Source of the DNA: Pocillopora verrucosa
Taxonomy: Eukaryota; Cnidaria; Anthozoa; Scleractinia; Pocilloporidae
DNA: 64,000 bases
Reading direction: 5' to 3'
Assembly: GCF_036669915.1 (NCBI RefSeq)
Contig: NC_089313.1
Span: forward strand, 9,336,488-9,400,487
Position numbers and translations under genes: made by a program. Of the stretch, positions 41,994 through 52,553 are shown piece by piece (within the stretch, counting starts at the first letter, position 1; each line of letters starts with the position of its first letter). Below the pieces are notes generated by a model. The model was not told the DNA's origin. It saw nothing but the letters and a program-made list of their open reading frames with translations, and did not search any database.

Positions 41994-42323
41994 TTATACA
42001 AATGGAGTACAATAAAAATGAAAAATGTTATGACTGTTTCTGTTGGGAATGGTATCTAACCATGTACAATTCTCTAGATGTGGTGGTACCTCTTGATAGG
42101 GGATAAAATTGAAACAATTAATGTTCATGACATTATAAACGTAATTGACATTCATAAAAAAATCAAAATGGTTTAAAAGGACCAGAATTTCATCCTCGGG
42201 ATCTTGATGATATAAAAAGACCCATAGCGTAAATAAAAATTTGTAGTAATCCATAAAGGGATACTCAATCTGAAAAAGTTGAAAAAAATCTAGCGTTACA
42301 AAAAGGATAATTGAGGAATACAA
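41994..42323 (-). CDS. Element ORF of repeated module (DEILVLLNHFDFFMNVNYVYN)
   Basis: A 109-codon minus-strand frame with MDYYKFLFTLWVFLYHQ, DEILVLLNHFDFFM, NYVYNVMNINCFNF and PHLENCTWL. The + strand frame 58295-58537 in copy 2 is its counterpart with few changes. The neighbouring frame in both copies (copy 2: PLEDIVDFF, DEICVLFNQCRFFM, VTNIYNIIPLISFGFV) is a diverged paralogue, so the element contains tandem related modules. Aromatic-rich and without a known domain. Confidence 0.45.
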   Translation of the reverse strand: MYSSIILFVTLDFFQLFQIEYPFMDYYKFLFTLWVFLYHQDPEDEILVLLNHFDFFMNVNYVYNVMNINCFNFIPYQEVPPHLENCTWLDTIPNRNSHNIFHFYCTPFV

Positions 42324-43111
42324 TCAAGAAAAAATATGTATGACCTTATGAGTATCTCTGTGGTAATTGGTGGTTAACCATATATAATCATAATGAATTA
42401 TAATATATATAGTATAATATATTATATATATATATATAATATATAATAATATAGGTGGCGCTACATCTTCATCATACTCGACGAAACCAAAACTTATTCA
42501 GGGTATAATATTATAAATATGGGTGACAATCATAAAAAACCTAAACTGATTAAAAAGGACACAGATTTCATCTTGGATATCATGCCACCATAATAATGAT
42601 TTAAATGTTTCCAAAAAATCCACAATGTCCTCCAATGGAAATTCAGTCTAAAAATAAATTGTATAAAAATTAATTTCATGGTCATTGCTTGACCACATAA
42701 TGGCTAACCATTCATATGGGTATAACTCTCCTTACATATCATGAAAACAATCTAAAAATTGTCTTATGTTATATAGTGAAACTACACGATTCAAAAAATC
42801 TACATCTTGAAATTGTATAGCTATATTGATACCGTCTACTCTTAAAACCATTTTTAAATTACTAAAGAACCAATAGATGACATCTCTGTCTACATAGTTT
42901 TGATGTATCTAAGAAAGAGAAATACCATATAAATGAATATGAAAAAGCTGGCCAAAAATGTAGGTTCGAAGGTGGTAGCTATAAAACAGAAAATAAACGA
43001 ACTTACATAAATAAATTGCTATGACAGTACACTTGGTCTAAGCGTCTTGTTTCCAAGATACCTGCATGTATTCCTAATCTATGTCTAATGATCGTTTTTC
43101 CAAAGAGAACA

Positions 43112-43318
43112 TCAAAAAGAAATTGATAACAAAAATGTGAGGAGATTGATGATGGGCTTGAAAAAACTCGTTTGAAATTCCCTACAAAAAGATATTTGAA
43201 TTACATAACATTCCATTCTACATCTTCTAATGATTAAAGCTTGAAAAAGACTTAAGAGCGAATCTTGAAAATAACCTCTATCTGTCACATAGAGTGCACA
43301 TAAAGTATAATTAGTCAC
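43112..43318 (-). CDS. Element ORF (LCALYVTDRGYFQDS family)
   Basis: A 68-codon minus-strand frame whose central part, LCALYVTDRGYFQDSLLSL then QALIIRRCRMECYVIQ and FCREFQTSFF, is nearly identical to copy 2 at 57261-57458 (+). Conservation of the frame between the copies suggests past coding function. A TTTTCAG acceptor-like site precedes it in both copies, so it may be an exon. Next to it, TATGTGACTAATTATAC-containing sequence is duplicated (43287-43336). Confidence 0.45.
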   Translation of the reverse strand: MTNYTLCALYVTDRGYFQDSLLSLFQALIIRRCRMECYVIQISFCREFQTSFFKPIINLLTFLLSISF

Positions 43319-43380
43319 ATAGAGTGCACATAAAGATTACTTAAAATAGTAATTCATGGGAATCGATCTGAAAACATAAA

Positions 43381-44740
43381 AGAGCTGATGTATGGCTTAG
43401 CTGCAAATCTTTTGGACTAGTGTTACAAAGCATACTGTATACGGAACTAACTACCAACTCAGATAGCCCAGTTAAAGGGTTTAATTTCTGTTGATTTAAG
43501 GAAACGATGCTGTTAACTTTGGGATAACAAAAGGTTGAGATGATGATTCTAAGGTCGGAAACAACAATATTAAGAACCTTTATTTTTGCGACCATAAATC
43601 GTAAAAAAAAACTAAATCATAGACACGATGATAATCAACTGGTTACCCTCTGTTTGGACTCCAAACCAGTCTCTGTTCTCTGTCAAATGTGAGATTTTGG
43701 ATGTGGAGTTGGAGGAGGGACGACGGTCAGGAAAATTGACGGCAATAAGGTGCATTTTGTACTCTTTTGTACATTTTGCACTGGTTTCCTAATTTGTTGA
43801 TTGTATCATAGCTAAAGCAAATTTATGGCCCAGCCACAAATCTTCCAGTGTTACAAAGCATACTGTATACCAAGGGCGTAGCGTCCATATGCGCACGTAC
43901 GCCCTTGGAAAAAAAAAAATTCCCTTCTAGCATTTGTTACAGTTACCATAAAAATAGGATCGATTTTTAAATTTCGAATTATAATGGTGTGTGTTTGTTT
44001 TTCCAGTACCTTTTCATTAGTCCATAAACGACAAGAAACGTTACTTGGCTTCCTAGACTTGTTAACTCTCTAGTTACTTTAGGAAGCCAAAACCCTTTTA
44101 GCTTTAATTGTTATTTGATGTAAATGTATTCTTTACTAAATATAAGGGCTAATAAAGTTATTGTTGTCGTAAAGTAATGGTGGTGAAAACGAAAAAAAAA
44201 ATTCTACCCTCTGCGGTCCTCGCCTTTCCCCAATCCCCTGTCCAGGGTTATTTTTTAAGGACAAGTTACCCCTAAATGCTGTGTGGCTCCAGAAATAATT
44301 GCACTCAACTCAGATCAGGAATATATATATGCAAATACAACTGAAGTCATTGACTGTGTAAAGCCTGAAAACCCCAAGAAACAATTAGAGATCCGCGGAA
44401 ATAGTTGGAAATGGCATTTTCGAGACCCTAAATTTCAAAATTTTCTGGGGGAGCATGCCCCCAGACCCCCCTGGTTTGGGGCGCCTTCGGCGCTCCCAAT
44501 TTCCACGCTGTGAACACCTTCAAAACCTCACGCTACGCCCCTTTATACGGAACTTATAATACAAATGGCTCAAAGCTCGAAAAGTTAAAGGGTTTAGAGA
44601 AGACAAATTTAGAGACTAATATGCGTAACTTTTCTACTTTTTTAAAATTTCTGATAACGATTCTTATGAATTTTAGATAAATACAGGTTGAGATGATGAT
44701 TATAAGGACAGAAACAACAATAGATCAACTAACAATTATA
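43381..44740. repeat. Tandem duplication, second copy interrupted by a transposon
   Basis: The segment 43381-43600 (GTGTTACAAAGCATACTGTAT, AGTTAAAGGGTTTA, GGTTGAGATGATGATT, GGAAACAACAAT) recurs diverged and in the same order from about 43805 to 44720. In the second copy a 673-base element (43871-44543) splits the GTATAC site. This is a direct duplication older than that insertion. Confidence 0.65.
43871..44543. mobile_element. Non-autonomous DNA transposon, 5-bp TATAC target duplication
   Basis: The ends are CAAGGGCGTAGCGT and, complemented, AAGGGGCGTAGCGT. TATAC flanks both sides (43866-43870, 44544-44548), while the paired copy at about 43437-43443 has the single uninterrupted site. Near the right end is a G/C-rich stretch with GGGGGAGCATGCCCCC. 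An ORF across 44283-44513 has no recognisable domain. The 5-bp duplication points to a hAT-like or Transib-like group; family not decided. Confidence 0.7.
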
Positions 44741-45612
44741 GTTTCCCATGGAAAAAGAAATCCTTTTCAAATGTTGAACAAGAGTGGGATGACTTGAATT
44801 TGTTTGTAAGATGAATATTACAGAAGTAGTGAACCCGCCTAAACCGTTAGCGAACTGTGTCGTTACCGAAACGATTGCAATTCCCTCAGTGGTAGTTTTG
44901 CAGAAAAAGCTTGGTTAAACTAAAAAACAAATACCTTCGCCTGAATGCTCTGCCGGGCGCCCAAATACATCATGTAGATAGGTGTTCGTTTTGAAGAACC
45001 CCATAAGAAAGCGTTGTAGACGTTTATACAACAAAGCATAACGAACAATGTCATGTGTTTTGCGGCCTGACTAAGCGTTTTGGCAAACGTTTTCCTTTTG
45101 CAGTTAAGGCTACTTTTCTACAACACCAGGACCTAAACGAAGTCGGGGTAGATAAACACGAAAAAAAATGAACTAGGAAATTATCTAGCCATCTTGACCA
45201 CACAAGTAGGCTAATAAAGGATTTCTCGTTATTTGTATTTTGACTCGTCCTACGGGCTCGTCAAAATACGGCACAACTCATAAAAATACTCAGCGATACT
45301 ACACAACAAAACGTCTAACAAGACATATTTATTTAAATTATTTAAAAAATATTAAAGTTACTCTTATGGAATGGACTCAAGTTATAGTATTATTATAGTT
45401 ACAGGTTACATTACGAATGAGATGACGTATAATTTCACCTATGCGGTTTACTCCTTAATTTGTTATTTATGTTGCTCCTTGAATTAGCTCTCTGAGCCAC
45501 CCCTCAAGGGAGCACTAGCCTTTACTGTGAACTGCAGGCCCCTTGGCCTGTGAACAGGCCTACGGGGAGCTGGTCATTACGTTGGTTCCTAATAAACCCG
45601 CGAAGTGATGAA

Positions 45613-47645
45613 TCAATAGGTGCGGTTACACGCAGCACGGTAAATGGCATTTCCCGTGGTAAATTTTCCCACGGTACATCACATTCGGGTTTTCTTATAC
45701 CGTGGTTCCAGCGGTTACACGCGAATGGCGATTTCCCAACGTAAAACAAATGTCAAGCATATGTGGTGTGAAAGGATCTTGACTTCGTTTGTTTACATTC
45801 GCTGAGCCAGAACCTGAGGAACCCGACGGGCTCTCACTGTGAAAAGGACTTTCATCGTGACTAGTAAATACATTAGGGTGAAACTGCTGACATTGCTGAT
45901 AACCAGGATAGATTGCTAGGCCGGACGGTCCAGGTTGATGTTCGTTAGATTCTTGTGTCTGGTATCGCTGCAGGCGGTGTGTGCACTCCGATTGCGTTGC
46001 ATTGTGGTAGCTTCATTTTCAATATGGCGGTGAAAGCAACAGAATTCGGCAGATTTTGACTGAACATTCCGTAAAAGTTAGGCCGTTCCTTTTTCCTTTC
46101 ACCATAGGTAAATGTAATTAGATTTATTCTGAATGTGTAAAAGTATTTTTTGTTCGTATTTGTCGGGTATTCTATGGTTCTCAAGGACAAACGCGATCAC
46201 TGTTTTTTTGTATGTAATTTGAGACCGGATTTCAAGAAGGTCAAATTTGATGTACGTCGTAGTTTGGAGCCTTTCAAAGATTTGGATAGATAAGATAACA
46301 GCTCTGACTAAACGCTCTCAAACGCTCTCCAACGGTACATGTGTTTCTCGCATTTTAAGTGCGGGTGTTTGAGATCGAGTATGGCCGACAAAAGGCTTAT
46401 TGTTGCGTTACACAGCGTTACTATTATATACTCAATTGTGTTGTAAATCTACTTTCCTGATTAAAAGGAAATTAACTTATCGCGAGTGTTGTATGGTAAA
46501 TCTACTATCTTGATCATTGAATGAAGGACAGTTGAATTTGAGCCATGAACGGAATCACTTGACCAATGAATAACTCTACAATGCGCACGGCGACACACCA
46601 GGTAAGCCGGAAAGCAAAAGGTAGTCGATCGTTAAACGGTGTTGATTGCTTGAGCGACTTCTGCCATTCGCTTGCGCTTTTAAATCTTCTAACCTGAAAG
46701 CTTAGCTGTTATTAGGATATCCTTTAATGACTTCCGTTTACGATGTGATATTAGGGGTTAGTTTTAAGGTGTCATTTCCCCATCTGTATGTTCTTGAGGT
46801 TTGGCAAAGCCGGATGAGATTGGTATTCTATATTCTTTAAGCATATTTGAAACTCTGTACGTTTTTTAATAAACGTTGAGCGTTATGAATTTGGTGTTAG
46901 GAGGTGTAAGGCTTCTCCTTTCGCGAATCCCGTATTCACGCCTTTAAGTGTATGACATGGAAAATAGTTCGTGTATTAGAAGGTCGCTGCCTCTTTGGAA
47001 TGCGTTTGCATGTCAAGGGAAGATTCTCCGTTAAATAACTCGCGGATTTGATATTATTCACACAGCCATCAGCTGTGTGTGAAACTGCTGCCAAATGAAT
47101 AGATTCTGGGGCAAGACTGCAGTTTCGATTCTTTCTGAATGTCTTCAATAGCCTCCTAACAACGAATTTGTCACGGAGGACAAAGAGAACTCCATAGTAC
47201 AAGTCACCATGCATATTCGAATTTCTAACAAGAATAAAAATACTTTTGGTTTTAGCCGCTGTTAAAATAGCCAGTCAATCAATGGAAAGACATAAAATAC
47301 TCACAGCATTGCGCGAAATTCCGCCATCTCCACAATCTCAAAGCCTCAGATATTCATTCCGGCGCAAACGAGTTTGTCATTTGGCGCGAATGAAAGCTGC
47401 AAAGAAACGTGTTGCTGTCAAACGGAGCATCGTGATTGGCTCTTGTACCTCGGACATCAAAACACCATTGCAACTTACCACGCTAAATGTCGTGGGCGCT
47501 TCGTCTGATCTTTTTGACGTATCCATGGATATTTAACAGAAGAAATTTACCTCGGGAAACGTCGGACAGGCTTCTAAATACAATTTCCCGAGGTAAAAGG
47601 ACAATTTACCACGATAAAAGTGCCCCGTGTAACCGCAACTATTGA
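45613..47645. mobile_element. 2-kb DNA transposon with TCAATAG(G/T)TGCGGTTACACG inverted ends
   Basis: The first 20 bases and the complement of the last 20 differ at one position. Subterminal sequences at both ends repeat (T)TTACC(A/T)CG and CCCG(A/T)GGTAAA motifs. Internal frames (46936-47214 minus, 47283-47535 plus starting MERHKILTALREIPP) have no recognisable transposase. The GGTTACAC-type terminus recalls PIF/Harbinger-related elements, but target duplications are unclear, so the superfamily is open. Confidence 0.55.
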
Positions 47646-50430
47646 CTGTGAATAAATGAAAATCATATATGTGAACTGCGGTTTAAGAAATGAATATGAA
47701 ATGGCTATGAACAGTTGCCAAGTCAAGTCTAACGAGCAGAGTAAAGTCTCTTTCTCCTCTATTTCCCACCTTCTCCTAAATGTGCCTCCAGACAGTCCAT
47801 GACCCCCCTCCCCCCTCCCTCCTCTCTCATAATTTTCTCAACTTGATCCGTTACACTACGTTATCACTGTGACCATGACTGCGCACATGAAAGTCAGTCT
47901 AAAGTATTATTAAATGACAACAATACACGAGCGTTAGACTTCTATATCGTGATTCAGGTGTCATGTCAAAACTCCTCTTAGCCAAAACAAAGAACTTAGA
48001 AACTCTCATTGACTCGGGAACGCCTCATGCCGCTCGATTCCCAAAGAAACTAAAAATAATATTTAAACAAAGTGGGACAAAAGGTGGCTACCTTAGAGGG
48101 CCTTGGAACTAGGTTGCAATTCTCCTCGCCGTGTCACCGTTTGCATTTGTAGCGTTGTAATTGTGACTCCCGTTATGTCCTCACACCCAGTAACCAATCG
48201 AAATGCGGTTTTATTTCTTCCAATCAAAGTGCTTTGTGATTATGACTTCTGCGAGTTTCTTCCAACCAGGGGAGGGGAGCATTGCAAAAGAGTATTTTTC
48301 CTCGCTCGAAGTTTTGGAATTTCACAGGCTATCTTTGATGCGTTTTGGGATGCTTCGGATTGGTGAAAGAATAAGAGTCTGGTAGTGTTTTTCGTTTTTA
48401 AGTGCGAAGTATTCGCGAATTTTTTTTCGATACGTTTGAGAGCTTAATAGGAAGCCGAAAATTTGACATTGAATCGTGGCTTTCCCTGTTGGTTTTCATC
48501 AAGCGTTTAGAGTGCGCAGGTGATCGAAGTTGTGCTTTTCTTTCGGAGCTAGTATAATACATTAGGTAAGGTATTAGTTACAGTTCATGCCACTATTTTT
48601 GTTAAATATGAGAATGATGGTGAAGACAGAACGGCACGGACTCCCTACGTGGCTTTTGTTGCGTCTTGAAGGGATTTTCCCTTTTTGTGAAAGATGATCG
48701 GAGGTTTGTCCAAGATTCCATCTGGGGCATCAAAACCCAATACAAGCCGACCGAGACCTTCCAATTTACGCACTTCGCCTCTTGCCCCTCCACCAGGCGT
48801 AAAATATGGTTTCATCAAAGGTGAAGCAATAAGATTGTTTGGAACTAATTCTTCGTAGGAGACATTTGATGAGAGGCTTTTGAAATTCAAACAACGCCCC
48901 AAAGCAGGAGGGTACCCAGAAAACACAACAGGAAGGTCATTGTAGGGGGTCAACTTTGCCTCCAGACAGTCAGCTCTTGCACAAACACAAACGCCAAAAG
49001 GTCACGAAAGTTTATTGCCATTTGTCATACCGTTCCACCCGGCAGTCAATAAATTTTAAAATATGGATGGAACAACGGAGTTTGATGCACAATTAGCCCA
49101 TGCTAAAAACAATCTAGCCGATACGGGAAAATACAGGTCAAATTTTCCACTTATCCTGACCCGCTTTGATAAGTACTTTTGCTCAAAGACAACCACAATA
49201 ACGGGTGTATAATAACATTATACACAAAAAACACAGGATTTTGGATCATGTATTTATTTTAAAAAAAAATATCCATACAACTACAATGAAAAGAAACATA
49301 AGATTCACCTTTCTGATCGTGAAATTAATACTATTCGCACTGTTATCGTAGCTACGTTCCCTGGCATCAAGTGAATCCAACATGGCGTCTTTCTTCACGA
49401 GCAGTTTGCATCTATTAGAGTTTTGTTCTTCAGTCTCACGGTAGTAGTGTTGTTCAATAGATTGCATAGAGTATATGAAGTTTGGTTTCAGATTTCAGAT
49501 TTTGCTTTTTACAACAAGTGTACGTTTTTCAACTAAGACATTGGCATATTTGGCATACATGACAAGGCATACAAGGCATACAAGGCATTCAAATCTTTCA
49601 TGGCTTTCAAGCGTTGGCGACTCAATCCGTTCCAAAATTACCGCTCAATTACATCTTTTAGTGTGGATTGGCCACGAACAATAAGACTTGTGTAAGACTG
49701 TCTGTAAGCATTTTGAGCGTTAGCGCCATAATGCTCCAGGTGATTGTAATCCAATCACGTTAAAATACAAAATAACTGGCCAAAGAGTTTTATAAGCAAA
49801 AATCTCGTGGTTCGTCATGTGACCCGGCCCTGTCCGTGCATGACAACGTCAATCATCATCAAGATAACACGCGTGATCAGCATGTGAACACCTCATTGGA
49901 TCACAGTTAGTTGTCATGGTGCTGAGGGCCCAATGACCACTGGGTACCATTGCGCAATTTTTCCATTTCTTGGCGGTGGAAAAAAAAAGACGACAAAAAA
50001 ACAAAGGCATTTTATGATTGGGCTACCACAGGTATCCCAGTAATAATTTCAGCATTAGAATCTTTATTTTGATCAACATGTTTCGTTGCGGCAATTCCCT
50101 TTCTAATAACATAGCGTGGTGAACAGCTCAATTTTTCGCTGTTTGTTCAAGTGCGAAATATACAACTTTGTCTAAACAAACTGTCGCGCTTCTTCATTAA
50201 CAGTCATAGAAAATCCGTACTGTCAAGCACCGACTTTAATTTGAACGCGTGAGAGGGCTATACAAACGACATTAAACAGGATTCGGCGGAAAATAAATCT
50301 TAATTAAGGGTAGTATGTACGTGCAGAAACATAAATACGGTAATGTGACGGTGTCTACACAAACTTGCATGTTTCACGCTTGAACGAATACGTAGAAAGC
50401 TGAATGCTCTAAACAAAAATACTCCCCGCA
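47646..50430. other. No gene firmly recognised; a few unassigned frames
   Basis: A minus-strand frame of about 120 codons (about 49005-48645) reads DCLEAKLTPYNDLPVVF, RCLNFKSLSSN, ARGEVRKLEGLGRLVLGFD and ends in TAG. It looks compositionally like protein but has no ATG or known domain. A short + frame from 49061 (MDGTTEFDAQLAHAKNNL) and a minus frame at 49467 (MQSIEQHYYRETEEQN) followed by GTGAAT are similar in quality. None could be linked by compatible splice phases. A GGCATACAA-type mini repeat lies at 49552-49595. Confidence 0.3.
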
Positions 50431-50431
50431 G

Positions 50432-50726
50432 CTAAGAACACTACTGAAACTAGTAGTTGTAAGTAGGACCTGAAAAAAATTTCAGGCCCGTACGGGATTT
50501 GAACCCATGACCTCTGCGATACCGGTGCAGCGCTCTACCAATTGAGCTAACAAGCCAACTGGGAGCTGGTCAATGAATTGGGTACAAATAAACATCCGAG
50601 TGAATGAAGATTTAGATATATGAAAATTCACATATTTGCACTGCGGTGGAAAGATGAAATTAAAAGATCCTCGCAGCTAAGAACACTACTGAAACTAGTA
50701 GTTGTAAGTAGGACCTGAAAAAAATT
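50432..50726 (-). mobile_element. tRNA-derived SINE, left arm of inverted pair
   Basis: The complement carries head sequence, a 72-base tRNA-like block (50556-50485, A box TAGCTCAATTGGTAG, B box GGTTCAAATCC) and a tail ending AGTAGTGTTCTTAGCTGCG. After the head (to about 50660) a second partial tail copy follows, so the arm is a tail-to-head dimer fragment. It is almost identical to the right arm. Confidence 0.8.
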
Positions 50727-51024
50727 TCATCTTTCCACCGCAGTGCAAATATGTGAATTTTCATATATCTAAATCTTCATTCACTCGGATGTTTATTTGT
50801 ACCCAATTCATTGACCAGCTCCCAGTTGGCTTGTTAGCTCAATTGGTAGAGCGCTGCACCGGTATCGCAGAGGTCATGGGTTCAAATCCCGTACGGGCCT
50901 GAAATTTTTTTCAGGTCCTACTTACAACTACTAGTTTCAGTAGTGTTCTTAGCTGCGAGGATCTTTTAATTTCATCTTTCCACCGCAGTGCAAATATGTG
51001 AATTTTCATATATCTAAATCTTCA
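50727..51024 (+). mobile_element. tRNA-derived SINE, right arm of inverted pair
   Basis: The order is head (ATCTTTCCACCGCAGTGC...), tRNA-like block (50828-50899), tail (TTTTTCAGGTCCTACTTAC, ACTAGTTTCAGTAGTG), then a second partial head ending near 51024. It is the same family as the SINE at 7007-7236 but much closer to the left arm. All tRNA-arm pairs can form, with two G-U pairs in the acceptor stem, but the loop base before the would-be anticodon GGT is C not U, so I call it a SINE. Confidence 0.8.
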
Positions 51025-51391
51025 AAAATACTCCCTGTAGCACGCTTCAAATTTCGAAACTTTGTACTCGTGTACGTTTCCAAAAAGCTTTTAAAACATT
51101 TCTTGGTTACTCTATTGTCTGATACGAAATGTTCGTCATAACATGACAGCGACTTTAACTTCAGTTGGACGATTAATAAGTATAATATTGTCTATAAAAT
51201 TCTATTTCTTTGGTGAAAAATTAACGGCAAGTGTGCTGAAAGTTCCAGCTGCCGCCGGCAGCCGCTATTATTTTGAAGCCTGAAGATCATACCGGAAAAC
51301 GATGTAGATTAAAGTATCCAATAAGGCCAATAAAAGAATTATAATCGAGTGCCACTACTGTCCGCCAAAGAGAAATTGTTACGTTTTTTTA

Positions 51392-52319
51392 AAGATTCCC
51401 GCTTTTAAAGATTCCTCGTTTAAAGCCCCCCGCTTTTAAAGATTCCCCGTTTTAAAGATTCCCGCTTTTAACGATTCCCCATTCCTCCATTTTCCCATTC
51501 CCCCAATCCCCCATTCCCCCAATCCCCCATTCCCGCTTTTAACGATTCCCCATTCCTCCATTTTCCCATTCCCCCAATCCCCCATTCCCCCATTCCCCCT
51601 TCCCCCCATTCTCCCATTCTCCCATTCCCCCATTCTCCCATTCTCCTACTCCCCCATTCTCCCACTCCCCATTCCCCCATTCTCCCACTCCACATTCCCC
51701 CATTCTCCCATTCTCCCATTCCCCCATTCTCCCATTCTCCCATTCCCCCATTCTCCCATTCCCCCATTCTCCCATTCCTCCATTCCCCCATTCCTCCATT
51801 CCCCCATTCCTCCATTCCCCCATTCCTCCGTTCCCCCATTCCTCCGTTCCCCCATTCCTCCATTCCCCCATTCCTCCATTCCTCCATTTCCCCATTCGTC
51901 CATTCCTCCATTCCTCCATTCCCCCATTCTCCCATTCCCCCATTCCCCCATTCTCCCATTCCCCCATTCCTCCATTCCCCCATTCCTCCATTCTCCCATT
52001 CTCCCATACCCCCATTCCCCCATTCTCCCATTCCCCCATTCCCACATTACTCCATTCCCCCATTCTCCCATTCTTCCGTTCCCCATTCTTCCGTTCCCCC
52101 ATTCTTCCGTTCCCCTATTCTTCCGTTCCCCCATTCTTCCGTTCCCCATTCCTCCTTTCCTCCTTTCCTCCGTTCCTCCTTTCCTCCGTTCCTCCATTCT
52201 TCCGTTCCCCCGTTCCCCCGTTCTCCCGTTCCCCCGTTCCCCCGTTCCCCCGTTCCCCCGTTCCCCCGTTCCCCCGTTCCCCCGTTCCCCCGTTCCCCCG
52301 TTCCCCCGTTCCCCCGTTC
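51392..52319. repeat. G/C-skewed 8-bp minisatellite
   Basis: About 90 bases of a 16-17-base unit (AGATTCCCGCTTTTAA) lead into some 840 bases of an 8-base unit. That unit is ATTCCCCC or ATTCTCCC/ATTCCTCC for most of the array and changes to GTTCCCCC from about 52080, with about 14 perfect tandem copies at the right end (52205-52318). The + strand is nearly free of G until the last part, so the minus strand is G-rich and quadruplex-prone. Minus-strand open frames rich in MGEWGNGG are translation of the repeat. It ends 234 bases before the cGAS-like gene. Confidence 0.95.
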
Positions 52320-52553
52320 ATTATTTTAAAGATAGCTACCACAACAGCGTCTTTAACCAGTCCCAAGCCGCTTGTAGCTCGATAGATTGCAAGATATGAT
52401 TGGCCACTGTATCACATTACTTCAGTGGACATGGCTACATGAAGGGGGCAAGAGGTAGCTTAAATGACGTGAGAAGACTTTGAGAATTTGTAACAACCTT
52501 TCAACATGGGTGAGAAGACTTTCAAAGTTATCCTGAGTCAAAGACGGTGATCA

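Larger units (their letters stand above)
40262..43375 (+). mobile_element. Unclassified element, copy 1 (inverted partner at 57.2-60.2 kb)
   Basis: This block matches the reverse complement of 57228-60178 over most of its length. Its left part has small + strand ORFs and its right part small minus-strand ORFs, so the two sets converge near 41.95 kb. Many frames are broken relative to copy 2. It carries a private 250-base insertion (41500-41750) and a private 15-bp-arm palindrome (41277-41310), but keeps about 481 bases (40396-40876) that copy 2 has lost. No polymerase, integrase or terminal repeat was found, so the class is unknown. The many short overlapping ORFs and the convergent layout suggest a virus-like or parasitic origin; this is inference. 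Confidence 0.65.

Noticed and set aside
47246..47535. 96-codon basic ORF inside the 45.6-47.6 kb element as a host gene
   Set aside because: It lies wholly within transposon ends, starts with a non-ATG codon and has no domain; noted only as element content.
49475..49684. ORF with repeated Thr-Arg-His
   Set aside because: The repeat reflects a short GGCATACAA-type tandem in DNA; no other support.
50485..50899. Two apparent tRNA genes (anticodon would be GGT)
   Set aside because: Loop position 33 is C, the anticodon stem has a mismatch, both are embedded in repeated SINE head and tail sequence, and a diverged copy exists at 7084-7155.
51392..52319. CRISPR-like regular repeats
   Set aside because: Units are 8 bases in direct tandem with no spacers, in a eukaryotic genome.
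51436..52366. Long minus-strand open frames encoding MGEWGNGG-type repeats (up to 187 codons)
   Set aside because: They are translation of the 8-base minisatellite in several frames at once; no start context, splice sites or non-repeat sequence.
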